Shown piece by piece: positions 1-8,274 of a stretch of 64,000 nt of DNA. Made by a program: the position numbers and the translations under genes. The notes beneath the pieces are model-generated. The model saw nothing but the letters and a program-made list of their open reading frames with translations, searched no databases and was not told the origin of the DNA. The number at the start of each line of letters is the position of its first letter. The first letter of the stretch is position 1. This stretch comes from an uncultured Luminiphilus sp. (lineage in GTDB: Bacteria > Pseudomonadota > Gammaproteobacteria > Pseudomonadales > Halieaceae): contig CALSUB010000002.1 in NCBI GenBank assembly GCA_943789425.1, positions 124,001 to 188,000 of the forward strand. The letters are read 5' to 3'.

Positions 1-61
1 TCGGAGGCGGCCGCAGTGCCGGTAGCGCAGCAGGATGGGCTAGCAGCCAGCGTCTCCTCGG

Positions 62-1027
62 TTGCTAGCGGATGATCGCGAAGCGGTGCTGCCTGCCAAG
101 TCTGCAGAGCCCGGCATGTTTGAGCGGTTACGAGCGGGGCTAGGCCGCAGTCGTAGCCAACTATCAGAGGGCCTGGCCAGTCTGGTTTTGGGGAAAAAGC
201 AGCTTGATCCGGCTTTGATGGAGGAGATTGAAGAGCAGTTGATTATGGCGGATCTGGGCCTTGAGACATCAGCGCGCGTTCTTGAGCTTTTGCGTCAGCG
301 TCTTGATCGGAAGTCGCTGTCCGCCACGGAAACGGTCATGTCCGCATTAAAAGCGACCCTCGTGGAATTGCTGATGGATCAGGAACAGCCCCTGACAACA
401 GAGGGCCATCGTCCTTTTGTGATTCTGGTTGTGGGGGTCAACGGCGCGGGGAAAACAACAACCATTGGCAAGCTGGCCCATCGATATCAGCAGGAAGGCC
501 GCAGTGTCATGCTGGCTGCGGGTGATACTTTTCGGGCCGCAGCGGTTGAGCAGCTCGAGGCCTGGGGTCAGCGACATGATGTTCCCGTGGTTGCGCAGCA
601 CACGGGTGCCGATAGTGCATCGGTGCTCTACGATGCACTGCAAGCGGCGACTGCAAGAGGGGTTGATATTTTGATTGCGGATACGGCGGGCCGCTTACAG
701 AATAAATCCCATCTTATGGATGAGTTGGCAAAAGTGGTCAGGGTCATGCGTAAGCAAAATCCTGCGGTGCCACACGAAACACTCTTGGTGTTGGATGCGG
801 GAACGGGTCAGAACGCGGTTTCGCAGGCGCTAGAATTCGACCAGACCGTTGGTATTACGGGGGTTGCCGTGACAAAGCTGGATGGCACTGCCAGAGGTGG
901 GGTGCTGTTTGCGATCGCGAACAAACTGAAGCGTCCGATTCGTTTCATTGGTATCGGCGAGAAAGCGGAGGATTTGCGGGACTTTTCGGCTCAAGATTTC
1001 GTTGATGGATTGCTAGATGATCAGTAG
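62..1027 (+). CDS. ftsY: Signal recognition particle receptor FtsY (N-terminus interrupted or incomplete)
   Basis: SRP-receptor GTPase that docks ribosome-SRP complexes at the inner membrane for co-translational insertion. The NG domain is complete: helical N domain from about residue 19 (MFERLRAGLG), P-loop GVNGAGKTTT near residue 125, DTFRAAA, DTAGR, and TKLDGTARGG near residue 270. The open frame can only begin at TTG 62 because of a stop at 41-43. Frame 1, from the window edge to the TGA at 73-75, encodes an Ala/Val/Ser-rich stretch (SEAAAVPVAQQDG...) that resembles an FtsY acidic A domain. Removing one base near 70 joins the two frames (SSVAS-DDREAVLPAK). The gene therefore probably starts left of the window and carries a one-base frame break; alternatively frame 1 is the tail of an upstream gene. 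It heads the ftsY-ftsE-ftsX-rpoH block. Confidence 0.9.
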   Translation: MLADDREAVLPAKSAEPGMFERLRAGLGRSRSQLSEGLASLVLGKKQLDPALMEEIEEQLIMADLGLETSARVLELLRQRLDRKSLSATETVMSALKATLVELLMDQEQPLTTEGHRPFVILVVGVNGAGKTTTIGKLAHRYQQEGRSVMLAAGDTFRAAAVEQLEAWGQRHDVPVVAQHTGADSASVLYDALQAATARGVDILIADTAGRLQNKSHLMDELAKVVRVMRKQNPAVPHETLLVLDAGTGQNAVSQALEFDQTVGITGVAVTKLDGTARGGVLFAIANKLKRPIRFIGIGEKAEDLRDFSAQDFVDGLLDDQ

Positions 1028-1033
1028 CGGGCA

Positions 1034-1702
1034 GTGCTGATGATTGAATTCGACCGCGTCAGCCGTCGGTTTGGGCAACAAGACGCACTGCGCAATCTGA
1101 ATTTACAGATCGATGACGGTGAAATGGCGCTGCTAACCGGCCACTCTGGGGCGGGTAAAAGCACGTTATTGCGCCTTTTGTTGTTGCTGGATAGACCCAC
1201 CGGCGGTCAGATTCTCGTCGATGGGCAATCTACCAAGCAGGTTCAGGGGAATGCGGTTGGGCATTATCGGCGTCGGTTCGGCGTGGTATTTCAAGAGCAT
1301 CGACTACTCTTCGACCGCAACGTTCGTGACAATATTGCCTTACCTCTTGAAATTGCTGGATTTTCTCTCCATGACACGAACCGGAGAGTGCGGGCGGCCC
1401 TAGACAAGGTGGGGCTGTTAGCAAAGGAGCGAGCGGACCCAAATGGGCTCTCCGGCGGGGAGCAACAGCGGGTAGCGATTGCGCGCGCGGTCGTGGCGCG
1501 ACCAGAGTTTTTGATTGCAGATGAGCCCACAGGGAACCTCGATCCAGCGCTCTCTGTAGAAATCATGACGCTGTTTGAAGCCTTTAACCAAGTAGGGGTC
1601 ACCGTGTTGGTGGCGACGCATGACCTGTCATTGATTGCGCGATCGCGCCATCGGTTGATGACGCTTGCAGCGGGGCAATTGATGCAGGCCGGGGTAGCGT
1701 GA
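1034..1702 (+). CDS. ftsE: Cell division ABC transporter ATP-binding protein FtsE
   Basis: ATPase of the FtsEX complex, which couples the cytoplasmic divisome to periplasmic peptidoglycan amidase activation. The ABC motifs are in order: Walker A GHSGAGKST (residues 36-44), Q-loop VVFQEH, signature LSGGEQQRVAIARA, Walker B LIADEPTGNLDP, and switch His in VATHDLS. Length (222 aa) is normal for the family. Start is GTG 1034 or the in-frame ATG 1040; similarity to other FtsE proteins (MIEFDRVS) favours ATG 1040. It lies 6 nt after ftsY and overlaps ftsX by 4 nt, so it is co-transcribed and probably translationally coupled. Confidence 0.96.
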   Translation: MLMIEFDRVSRRFGQQDALRNLNLQIDDGEMALLTGHSGAGKSTLLRLLLLLDRPTGGQILVDGQSTKQVQGNAVGHYRRRFGVVFQEHRLLFDRNVRDNIALPLEIAGFSLHDTNRRVRAALDKVGLLAKERADPNGLSGGEQQRVAIARAVVARPEFLIADEPTGNLDPALSVEIMTLFEAFNQVGVTVLVATHDLSLIARSRHRLMTLAAGQLMQAGVA

Positions 1703-2670
1703 CCCAGCCGCAAAAAAGAGACCAGGGGCATTGGGGCGCTTGGGCGGCTTGGCGTGCACAGCACCGTGCCGCTGCTAGCACTAGTTGGCAGAAATTGGTT
1801 GTTCAACCCGTTGTGACGGCTGTCACGTGGTTGGTGATTGCCATTTCATTGGCATTACCCAGCACGCTGTTGCTCACCCTAGATAACCTCAGTGCTGTCG
1901 CGGGGGGAGTGGACCGATCTCCCCAATTATCGGTGTTGTTAACGGGCGATAGTGAGTTGCCGGTGGCTGAACAATTACAGCGCATCTTGAAGAGCTGGCC
2001 AGAGATTGATGATGTTGTGCTACTGGATCGAGAGCTGGCCTTGTCTCAGTTTATTCAGCAGACCGAGTTGGCGACAGTTGTGGGTTCGCTGGCACGCAAC
2101 CCGTTACCCCATACGTTAATCGTGATGCCGGGGCCCGCCTTGTCGGCGGCCGCGATGACTGAGTTGGGTCAGCGGGTGCAGACGTTGTCAGGTGTTGATC
2201 GAGTGATCGTGGATACACGCTGGGTAGCGCGCCTAGAGACCGCGCTGCAGGCGGGATGGCGTTGGGTGCTGGCTTTAGGCGCGGTGATGCTGATGGGCGC
2301 GGTGCTGGTGTTAGGTAACACTTTGCGATTGGCGATCGAGGCCCGCAAAGACGAGATTTTGGTAGTGAATCTCATTGGCGGTTCACCGGCATTCGCACGA
2401 AGGCCCTTTTTGTACCTAGGCCTTTGGTATGGCGTGGGCGGGGGCCTTGTTGCTGCGTTGTTGCTAATGATGATGACGTGGTGGATGGCAGGACCAGTGA
2501 ACACGCTTTTTTTGTTGTACGAGAGCCCCCAAACAATGCGCGCTCCAGGCGCGTTTTACCCGATGAGTTTGACTGTGCTGGGTGGGTCCCTCGGGTTATT
2601 GAGTGCTCGGCTGGCCGCAGGGCGTTATGTTCGGCAATTGGTATCGCTGGCTTCCTCGCAAAATCGGTAA
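1699..2670 (+). CDS. ftsX: Cell division permease FtsX
   Basis: Membrane partner of FtsE. 323 aa with a cytoplasmic N-terminus, a first membrane helix around residues 38-58 (VVTAVTWLVIAISLALPSTL), a periplasmic domain of about 120 residues that in relatives contacts EnvC-type amidase activators, then three C-terminal helices with the conserved region RKDEILVVNLIGGSPAF. Start GTG overlaps the ftsE stop (GTGA). The stop at 2668-2670 is followed within about 10 nt by the rpoH control region. Confidence 0.95.
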   Translation: MTQPQKRDQGHWGAWAAWRAQHRAAASTSWQKLVVQPVVTAVTWLVIAISLALPSTLLLTLDNLSAVAGGVDRSPQLSVLLTGDSELPVAEQLQRILKSWPEIDDVVLLDRELALSQFIQQTELATVVGSLARNPLPHTLIVMPGPALSAAAMTELGQRVQTLSGVDRVIVDTRWVARLETALQAGWRWVLALGAVMLMGAVLVLGNTLRLAIEARKDEILVVNLIGGSPAFARRPFLYLGLWYGVGGGLVAALLLMMMTWWMAGPVNTLFLLYESPQTMRAPGAFYPMSLTVLGGSLGLLSARLAAGRYVRQLVSLASSQNR

Positions 2671-2680
2671 TTTTTTGGGT

Positions 2681-2707
2681 TTAGCACTCTCGGGGTGAGA
2701 GTGCTAA
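2681..2707 (+). promoter_or_regulatory. CIRCE element (HrcA operator) upstream of rpoH
   Basis: Perfect match to the CIRCE inverted repeat: TTAGCACTC (2681-2689), 9-nt spacer (2690-2698), GAGTGCTAA (2699-2707). CIRCE is the operator of the HrcA repressor, usually found at groESL or dnaK operons. Here it lies in the 69-nt ftsX-rpoH gap, overlaps the likely promoter, and sits 32 nt before the rpoH start. This implies HrcA control of sigma-32. Confidence 0.93.
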
Positions 2708-2710
2708 AAT
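2681..2710 (+). promoter_or_regulatory. Candidate rpoH promoter
   Basis: A sigma-70-like pair fits inside the CIRCE element: -35 TTAGCA (2681-2686), 18-nt spacing, -10 TAAAAT (2705-2710). Transcription would start about 2717, giving an rpoH leader of about 23 nt. HrcA bound to CIRCE would block this promoter directly. Assigned by eye; the -35 is weak. Confidence 0.5.
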
Positions 2711-2739
2711 ACGGCCCCAAGCCTACAGGAGGCCAGGAA

Positions 2740-3615
2740 ATGACTGAGACAAAGCGAGCATTAGCCGTGCCGAACAGCGCCGTACTGAACATGGCGCCGG
2801 GCGCCAATTTGTCAGCGTACGTGCAGGCCGTCAGTGGCATTGCATTGCTGTCTCCAGAGCGCGAGAAAGCATTGGCTGAGCGCCTTTTTTATGAGGAGTG
2901 CGTTGACTCTGCTCGAGAGTTAGTACTTGCTCACCTACGTTTTGTGGTGCATATCGCGCGCAGCTATTCTGGCTATGGTCTTGCCGAGGCGGATCTGATT
3001 CAGGAGGGTAATGTCGGCCTGATGAAGGCGGTTAAGCGTTTTGATCCGACCAAAGGCGTGCGGCTCGTATCCTTCGCGGTGCACTGGATCAAGGCAGAAA
3101 TGCATGAATATATTTTGCGTAACTGGCGTATCGTCAAGGTGGCAACGACCAAGGCTCAGCGTAAGTTATTTTTCAATCTGCGCAGCCAGAAGAAAACCCT
3201 TGATTGGCTCTCTGCTGATGAAACGCGAGCGATTGCGGCTGATTTAGGGGTTGATGTGACTGAAGTCACGCGCATGGAAGGCCGTCTAACCAGTCGTGAT
3301 GTGGCATTTGATGCGCCAACAGACAGTGATGATGAGGACACGTGGCAGGCCCCGCAACATTTTCTGAAAGACGAACAAGCGGACCCTTGCCAGCTCGTTG
3401 AGGCTGCAGAGTTTGCTGAGGACGGCTCGGCTCGGCTTCATGTGGCGCTGACGGATCTCGATGGCCGCAGCCGAGATATTTTAGAACGACGCTGGTTGGT
3501 CGACGATAAGGCGACACTGCATGAACTGGCCGCAGAATATGATGTGTCGGCGGAGCGGATTCGACAGCTGGAAGCCAATGCATTGAAGAAACTGCGCACC
3601 GCACTGGTCGCGTAA
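2740..3615 (+). CDS. rpoH: RNA polymerase sigma-32 factor RpoH
   Basis: Heat-shock sigma factor that directs RNA polymerase to chaperone and protease promoters. Visible: region 2 (LAHLRFVVHIARSY, then DLIQEGNVGLMKAVKRFDP), the RpoH box QRKLFFNLR that is diagnostic of sigma-32 and linked to FtsH/DnaK control, and region 4 (LHELAAEYDVSAERIRQLEANALKKLR). The start is ATG 2740, preceded by AGGAGG at 2728-2733. The frame is open further upstream to 2695, but that would run through the CIRCE/promoter. Length from 2740 is 291 aa, normal for the family. Placement after ftsX is the usual gammaproteobacterial one; the CIRCE control is the unusual part. Confidence 0.97.
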   Translation: MTETKRALAVPNSAVLNMAPGANLSAYVQAVSGIALLSPEREKALAERLFYEECVDSARELVLAHLRFVVHIARSYSGYGLAEADLIQEGNVGLMKAVKRFDPTKGVRLVSFAVHWIKAEMHEYILRNWRIVKVATTKAQRKLFFNLRSQKKTLDWLSADETRAIAADLGVDVTEVTRMEGRLTSRDVAFDAPTDSDDEDTWQAPQHFLKDEQADPCQLVEAAEFAEDGSARLHVALTDLDGRSRDILERRWLVDDKATLHELAAEYDVSAERIRQLEANALKKLRTALVA

Positions 3616-3638
3616 GTTTTTCAGTTAGTTCACTTCTC

Positions 3639-4334
3639 GTGGTATCCCCAGAGCGCTTAGCCGCGAATCGGATTCGCAGTTTTGTGATGCGCGCAGGGCG
3701 CATGACGCCGAGTCAGCAGCGCGGCTGGGAAGAGGGCTTTTCTCAATTAGGGCTTGCGGCGAGTGCGGGAGCACTGGATTGGGACACGACCTTTGGTTTT
3801 GCCGGCAGGCGGGTCGTCGAGGTGGGTTTTGGTATGGGAGACAGTCTCCTGCAAATGGCCGAGGCCGAGGCCACCACGCAATTCATTGGTATTGAGGTCC
3901 ATCGCCCTGGGGTGGGTCGCCTGTTGGCTCAGGCGCTGACGGCGAAAGTCGATAATCTTCGTGTTTACGCGGAAGACGCGGTTGACGTGTTAACGCACTG
4001 TTTAGCCCCCGACTCGGTTGACGCGTTCCACGTGTTTTTCCCCGATCCTTGGCATAAAAAAAAGCATCATAAGCGCCGGTTGATTCAAACCGACCTAGTG
4101 AGGCAGTTATCAGCACGACTTCGCCCCGGCGGTTATTTGCATCTTGCAACGGACTGGGCGCCCTATGTTGAGCACATGTTCGACGTGTTAGAGGCAGAGC
4201 CTACGTTGCTCAACACTCATGGTACTCGTGCGGCGGTCCCGAGACCTGACTATCGCCCCTTAACGAAATTTGAGGCCCGGGGAGAACGACTGGGGCATGG
4301 CGTATGGGATCTGATGTACCACCGCCAAGACTAA
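3639..4334 (+). CDS. trmB: tRNA (guanine-N7)-methyltransferase TrmB
   Basis: Makes m7G46 in the variable loop of tRNAs using S-adenosylmethionine. Visible: N-terminal NRIRSFVMRAGRMTPSQ, the SAM-binding motif VVEVGFGMGDSL near residue 65, the family motif FFPDPWHKKKHHKRR near residue 132, and the C-terminal RPLTKFEARGERLGHGVWDL. 231 aa. GTG 3639 is chosen because homologues have residues before RIRSFV; ATG 3687 would truncate the conserved start. Lies 23 nt after rpoH and convergent with hemW. Confidence 0.94.
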   Translation: MVSPERLAANRIRSFVMRAGRMTPSQQRGWEEGFSQLGLAASAGALDWDTTFGFAGRRVVEVGFGMGDSLLQMAEAEATTQFIGIEVHRPGVGRLLAQALTAKVDNLRVYAEDAVDVLTHCLAPDSVDAFHVFFPDPWHKKKHHKRRLIQTDLVRQLSARLRPGGYLHLATDWAPYVEHMFDVLEAEPTLLNTHGTRAAVPRPDYRPLTKFEARGERLGHGVWDLMYHRQD

Positions 4335-4359
4335 TGGCAATCATCGCACCGCATCGGTG

Positions 4360-5514
4360 CTATAAAAATGACGCCACCACGCTGTCTAGGAATTGATAGC
4401 CTAACGGTGTCGCCCTGAGGGACCCACTGTCTAAGTGCTGTATCCAACCTCGAGACTGGGCCTGCTCTGCGGCTCGCTCGAGCTGCCGTAAAGGCAGGCC
4501 AGTGCGCTGGGTGAAGTCACCGACGGGTGACCCCGATTTGAGACGCAACGCATTCATCACGTATTCCACTACCCGTTCTTGCTGACTGATGGCGTTACCG
4601 CGTGGCGCTGGCATCAATCCGTTCGTGATCAACGCCAAATAATCCGCGGGGCTGCGAGTCCGTTGGGTTCGGATAATCTGTCCATCGTTGCGTGATATCT
4701 TGCCGTGAGCGCCAGCACCGAGTCCGACATAATCACCAAATCCCCAATAATTAAGATTGTGCCGACTCTCATAGCCCGGGCGACAATAGGCCGACACCTC
4801 ATATTGGTGATAGCCGGCATCACTCAGTAGTTGCTCTCCGGTGGATTGAATCGCTTCAAGCGTTGTTTCGCTGGGCAGCTCGGGTTGCGACGTCCAGAAT
4901 CGTGTATTGCGCTCAATCGTCAACTGATACCACGAAATATGACCAGCACTCAGCGCAAGCGCTTCCAAAAGATCAGCCGCCGCAGTATCGGTTGTCTGTC
5001 CTGGTAAGCCATGCATCAAATCAATGTTCCAGTTTTGAAAGCCCGCTGTACTCACCAGATGAAGCGCTTGGCGGGCGTCATCACCCGAATGAATGCGGCC
5101 GAGTCGGCCCAACGCGCCATCGTTAAAACTCTGCACACCGATACTGAGTCGGGTTACGCCTGCTTCAAGATACGATTGGTATCGGCCCCGCTCAGCACTG
5201 CCTGGATTACTCTCCAAGGTGATTTCAGCGCCTGGGGCAAAGGGCATCCGTTCTGCTAGACCGGAAAGCAGGCGCTGTATCCACTCTCCAGAGAACAAGC
5301 TGGGGGTGCCGCCACCGATAAAAATGGATTCGACAAGGCGCCCGCTAATCTCTGGCAGCTGACTATCAAAATCTTGAAGTAATGCCGAGACATAAGGCCC
5401 TTGCAACTCAGGCGTAAACCCTTCGTGGCTATTAAAGTCGCAGTAGGGACACTTTTGCGTGCACCATGGCAAGTGCAGGTAGAGAGACAGTGGAATTGCG
5501 CTCGGTGTGATCAA
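4360..5514 (-). CDS. hemW: Radical SAM heme chaperone HemW
   Basis: Radical SAM protein of the HemN-like family (formerly YggW) that binds heme and an Fe4S4 cluster and is thought to deliver heme to membrane enzymes; it is not a coproporphyrinogen oxidase. The cluster motif is near the N-terminus: WCTQKCPYCDF (CxxxCxYC), followed by IFIGGGTPSLF and LSIGVQSFND. The C-terminal HemN domain includes EYVMNALRL. 384 aa. The TTG start at 5514 overlaps the rdgB stop (TTGA), so it is translationally coupled to rdgB, as is common in Pseudomonas-type genomes. Confidence 0.93.
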   Translation of the reverse strand: MITPSAIPLSLYLHLPWCTQKCPYCDFNSHEGFTPELQGPYVSALLQDFDSQLPEISGRLVESIFIGGGTPSLFSGEWIQRLLSGLAERMPFAPGAEITLESNPGSAERGRYQSYLEAGVTRLSIGVQSFNDGALGRLGRIHSGDDARQALHLVSTAGFQNWNIDLMHGLPGQTTDTAAADLLEALALSAGHISWYQLTIERNTRFWTSQPELPSETTLEAIQSTGEQLLSDAGYHQYEVSAYCRPGYESRHNLNYWGFGDYVGLGAGAHGKISRNDGQIIRTQRTRSPADYLALITNGLMPAPRGNAISQQERVVEYVMNALRLKSGSPVGDFTQRTGLPLRQLERAAEQAQSRGWIQHLDSGSLRATPLGYQFLDSVVASFL

Positions 5515-6107
5515 TCGTTTGCTAGCGCTAGGAGAGAGTTGATGGCTTTGGCACGATGGCTCATGCGGTTTTTTTCAGCGGATGACAGTTCCGCTGCGTG
5601 CAGGGAGCCGCCCTCGGGAACAAAGATAGGGTCGTAACCAAAGCCGCCTTTGCCCCGCGGTGCGTCGGCGATGCGACCGTGCCAGCGGCCTTCTGCTATG
5701 AGCGGAGTGGGGTCTTGCGCATCTCGCAAGAGCACGACCACTGCGATATAAAACGCCTGTCTACTCGCGCCCTGTAACGCCGCCATATTATTGAGCAGTA
5801 ACGTATTGTTGTCCTCATAACTTGAGCCTGAATAGCGTGCAGATCGAAGACCCGGGGCCCCGTCTAGTGCCGGCACCACCAGTCCCGAGTCGTCGGCTAA
5901 TGCCGCATGACCTGTCAGTGAGCACGCATGCCTTGCCTTAATCAGTGCATTTTCGACAAAGGTGCTGCCGGTTTCTTCTGCTTCTGTCACGCCAAAGTCG
6001 GCCTGTGGCTGCACCCGCCAGTGAGTGCCGAGTACCTGCTGGAATTCTTTAATTTTGCCGGCGTTATGGCTGGCAATAATGAGTTGGGGGGACGTCTCAG
6101 CGATCAC
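5511..6107 (-). CDS. rdgB: XTP/dITP pyrophosphatase RdgB
   Basis: Hydrolyses non-canonical purine triphosphates (dITP, XTP) to monophosphates, keeping them out of DNA and RNA. Ham1 family signatures: IIASHNAGKIKEF at the N-terminus, ADDSGLVVPALDGAPGLRSARYSG in the middle, and GKGGFGYDPIFVPEG near the C-terminus. 198 aa, typical length. Start is GTG 6107. It is 3 nt from the DUF4426 gene upstream and overlaps hemW downstream. Confidence 0.95.
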   Translation of the reverse strand: MIAETSPQLIIASHNAGKIKEFQQVLGTHWRVQPQADFGVTEAEETGSTFVENALIKARHACSLTGHAALADDSGLVVPALDGAPGLRSARYSGSSYEDNNTLLLNNMAALQGASRQAFYIAVVVLLRDAQDPTPLIAEGRWHGRIADAPRGKGGFGYDPIFVPEGGSLHAAELSSAEKNRMSHRAKAINSLLALAND

Positions 6108-6110
6108 AGA

Positions 6111-6590
6111 TCACTCCTGGCGCCACAGTTGCACTTTCATGGTGTGCTCATAAACGGTGTCGGCGCCCTCGGGCTGAAACTCAAATTCAAAGAAGCGATA
6201 CTCGCGGTCCAAAAACTCGAACGGCACAATATAGTAGGTGGCACGACCCTCCCGAATTTCTTTGACCCGCAGCGCCCCGCCAGTGATCAAATCCCAGGTC
6301 CTGCCCTCAATACTCATTGGCCGACCTGCAATCTCGCCCGATGTGGTGTCGCGGACAGATAGCGTCAGAATGGCCTTGTCTGCACCGCGGGTAATCCCAT
6401 ATTCCGCCGCAATATCGGGGGTGAGGAAGGTCGTATAGACAATACTGTGATGTAATTCGAAGGGCCCATATTGCGTGGATTGTTGAGCGCTACTCGTCAG
6501 TGGGATGACGCTCAGGCCAAAGGCGAGGGTTAACGCGCCGAGCGGCGTATTCTGTAAACGGCACTGCTGGCGAACAAATTGGGCCACCAT
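6111..6590 (-). CDS. DUF4426 periplasmic protein
   Basis: About 160 aa with a predicted signal peptide (MVAQFVRQQC, hydrophobic LTLAFGLSVIPL, cleavage near TSSA-QQ) and a mature domain matching the DUF4426 pattern (QYGPFELHHSIVYTTFLTPDIAAEYGI...). Function unknown. It sits between metW and rdgB, where this family is typically found in Pseudomonas and relatives. ATG 6590 gives a proper signal peptide; the frame is open to 6662 but those residues are not signal-like. This start overlaps the metW 3' end by 61 nt, so the exact start is uncertain. Confidence 0.83.
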   Translation of the reverse strand: MVAQFVRQQCRLQNTPLGALTLAFGLSVIPLTSSAQQSTQYGPFELHHSIVYTTFLTPDIAAEYGITRGADKAILTLSVRDTTSGEIAGRPMSIEGRTWDLITGGALRVKEIREGRATYYIVPFEFLDREYRFFEFEFQPEGADTVYEHTMKVQLWRQE

Positions 6591-7129
6591 TTTCCAAGCC
6601 ATTTTTGTGCGGCGCCAGCAACCGTTGCCCGCTCTATAATATCGATACGCAAATCTGAACACAGTGCTTCAAAATCCTTGACCGTACAAAAGTGAATGTT
6701 AGGGGTGTCATACCAGCTCCGAGGCATTGCCTTAGAGACAGGCATGTGACCCGTTAACCCGAGGTGGGTTCGACAGCGCCAGTGCCCAAAATTAGGAAAA
6801 GAGACGATCGCTTCTTCACCAATATGTACCATACGTTCTAAGGCAAGGTGCGGATGCGTCAGCTCTTGCAACGCGTGGGTGAGTATCACCACATCAAAAC
6901 GGTAACGAGTAAAGCAGTTTAGGCCTTCGTTGATGTCTTCCTGAATGACGTCGAGACCTTTGCTTACCGCTGAAACGAGGTTGTCAGGATCGATATCAAC
7001 TCCGACGCCGACAGCGCCACGCTCTTCGCAAAGGCGTTTTAAAAACGCGCCATCACCGCACCCCAAGTCAAGTACTTTGCTACCCCGTGGAACCCAACCT
7101 AACACCGTATTAAGATCGAGACGATTCAT
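6530..7129 (-). CDS. metW: Methionine biosynthesis protein MetW
   Basis: Class I SAM-methyltransferase-like protein that partners MetX in O-acylhomoserine synthesis. Visible: VLDLGCGDGAFLKRL (motif I), DINEGLNCF, DVVILTHALQELTHP, SFPNFGHWRCR and GHMPVSKAMP, all characteristic of MetW. 199 aa. Start is ATG 7129, overlapping the metX stop by 4 nt (ATGA); the longer open frame to 7153 lies inside metX. The metX-metW overlap indicates coupled translation. Confidence 0.94.
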   Translation of the reverse strand: MNRLDLNTVLGWVPRGSKVLDLGCGDGAFLKRLCEERGAVGVGVDIDPDNLVSAVSKGLDVIQEDINEGLNCFTRYRFDVVILTHALQELTHPHLALERMVHIGEEAIVSFPNFGHWRCRTHLGLTGHMPVSKAMPRSWYDTPNIHFCTVKDFEALCSDLRIDIIERATVAGAAQKWLGKWWPNLFASSAVYRIRRSAR

Positions 7130-8271
7130 GCTGGACCGACCCGTTGCATCCACTGTGTTAGCAGCGCCTCATAGGTTTGATTGGGCAGCAGGAAACCATC
7201 GTGGCCGTTGTCTGTTTCTATGTTGGCGTAGGTCACGGGTTTACCAGCAGCCATTAAGGCATCGCGGATTTCAATGGAGCGGTGCGGGGGGAAGCGCCAG
7301 TCGGAACTGAAAGACAACACCAGAAAGTCGGCGATTGCTTTGTCGACGGCGGCCTTTAAGTCACCGTGATTGCCAACGGCTAGGTCAAACAGATCCAATG
7401 CGCGTGTCATCAGCACATAGGTATTCGCATCAAATTGAGTTGAAAATCGTGTGCCCTGATGCCGCAAATAGCTCTCTACTTGGAACACCCACTCGCTCTC
7501 TGCTTCCGGCGTAAAACTCCCTTCTCTGAGCTCTCGGCCAAAGCGGTCGCTCATACCGTCGGCAGACATATAGGTGAGGTGGCCGACCATACGGGCAAGT
7601 GCCACGCCTCGACTCGGTATCGTATCGCGGCTTAGGTAGTCGCCGTCGCACCAATCGGGGTCGGATAAGATGGCATGCCGGGCAATTTCATTGAAGGCAA
7701 TATTCTGAGCGGTGAGCTTGGGTGCTGCGGCGAGTGCCACACAATGCTCTACCCATTCCGGATAGTCGATCGCCCATTGCAGCGCTTGCATGCCACCGAG
7801 GCTGCCACCGATTACCGCTGCCCAGCGCGAAATGCCCAAATATTCTGCCAGCAGCTTTTGGCTACGAACCCAATCTTGTACCTGCGGCTGGGGGAACTTG
7901 GCGCCCCATGGTTTGCCCGTTTCGGGATTTAAGGTATTGGGTCCTGTCGACCCGTCACACCCGCCGATATTATTGGAGCAGACGACGAATAAGCGTCGTG
8001 TATCGATGGGCTTGCCGGGGCCAATGGCAAGATCCCACCATCCGGCACGTTCACCGTCGTCAGCATAAAAGCCCGCGGCGTGATGCGTGCCAGATAGCGC
8101 ATGGCAAATAAGCACCGCATTGTCGCCAGCCGCATTGAGTTCGCCATAGGTTTCGTAGACCAGCTCGTGCTCAGCCAGCACTGACCCATTGGCTAATTGA
8201 AAAGCGGTCTCGAATCGAACGCGGCAGGGACTGACCAGCCCGACACTGTTGTGTGCGCCACTATTTGGCAT
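7126..8271 (-). CDS. metX: Homoserine O-acyltransferase MetX (probably succinyltransferase)
   Basis: Alpha/beta-hydrolase-fold enzyme that activates homoserine for methionine synthesis. Features: HALSGTHHAAG near residue 58, nucleophile motif GGSLGGMQALQW near residue 156, catalytic Asp in SSDWRFPP, and catalytic His in NGHDGFLLP near the C-terminus. 381 aa. By family knowledge, gammaproteobacterial MetX paired with MetW usually prefers succinyl-CoA; acetyl-CoA cannot be excluded from sequence alone. It lies in the yggT-metX-metW run with a 3-nt gap to yggT. Confidence 0.93.
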   Translation of the reverse strand: MPNSGAHNSVGLVSPCRVRFETAFQLANGSVLAEHELVYETYGELNAAGDNAVLICHALSGTHHAAGFYADDGERAGWWDLAIGPGKPIDTRRLFVVCSNNIGGCDGSTGPNTLNPETGKPWGAKFPQPQVQDWVRSQKLLAEYLGISRWAAVIGGSLGGMQALQWAIDYPEWVEHCVALAAAPKLTAQNIAFNEIARHAILSDPDWCDGDYLSRDTIPSRGVALARMVGHLTYMSADGMSDRFGRELREGSFTPEAESEWVFQVESYLRHQGTRFSTQFDANTYVLMTRALDLFDLAVGNHGDLKAAVDKAIADFLVLSFSSDWRFPPHRSIEIRDALMAAGKPVTYANIETDNGHDGFLLPNQTYEALLTQWMQRVGPA

Positions 8272-8274
8272 CGT

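Noticed and set aside
1291-1806. 171-aa minus-strand ORF within ftsE/ftsX
   Set aside because: Antisense shadow of conserved ftsE coding sequence, Arg/Ser/Pro-rich composition typical of spurious frames.
2695-2739. Earlier in-frame start for RpoH at 2695
   Set aside because: It would make the CIRCE element and promoter part of the coding sequence; the AGGAGG before ATG 2740 marks the start.
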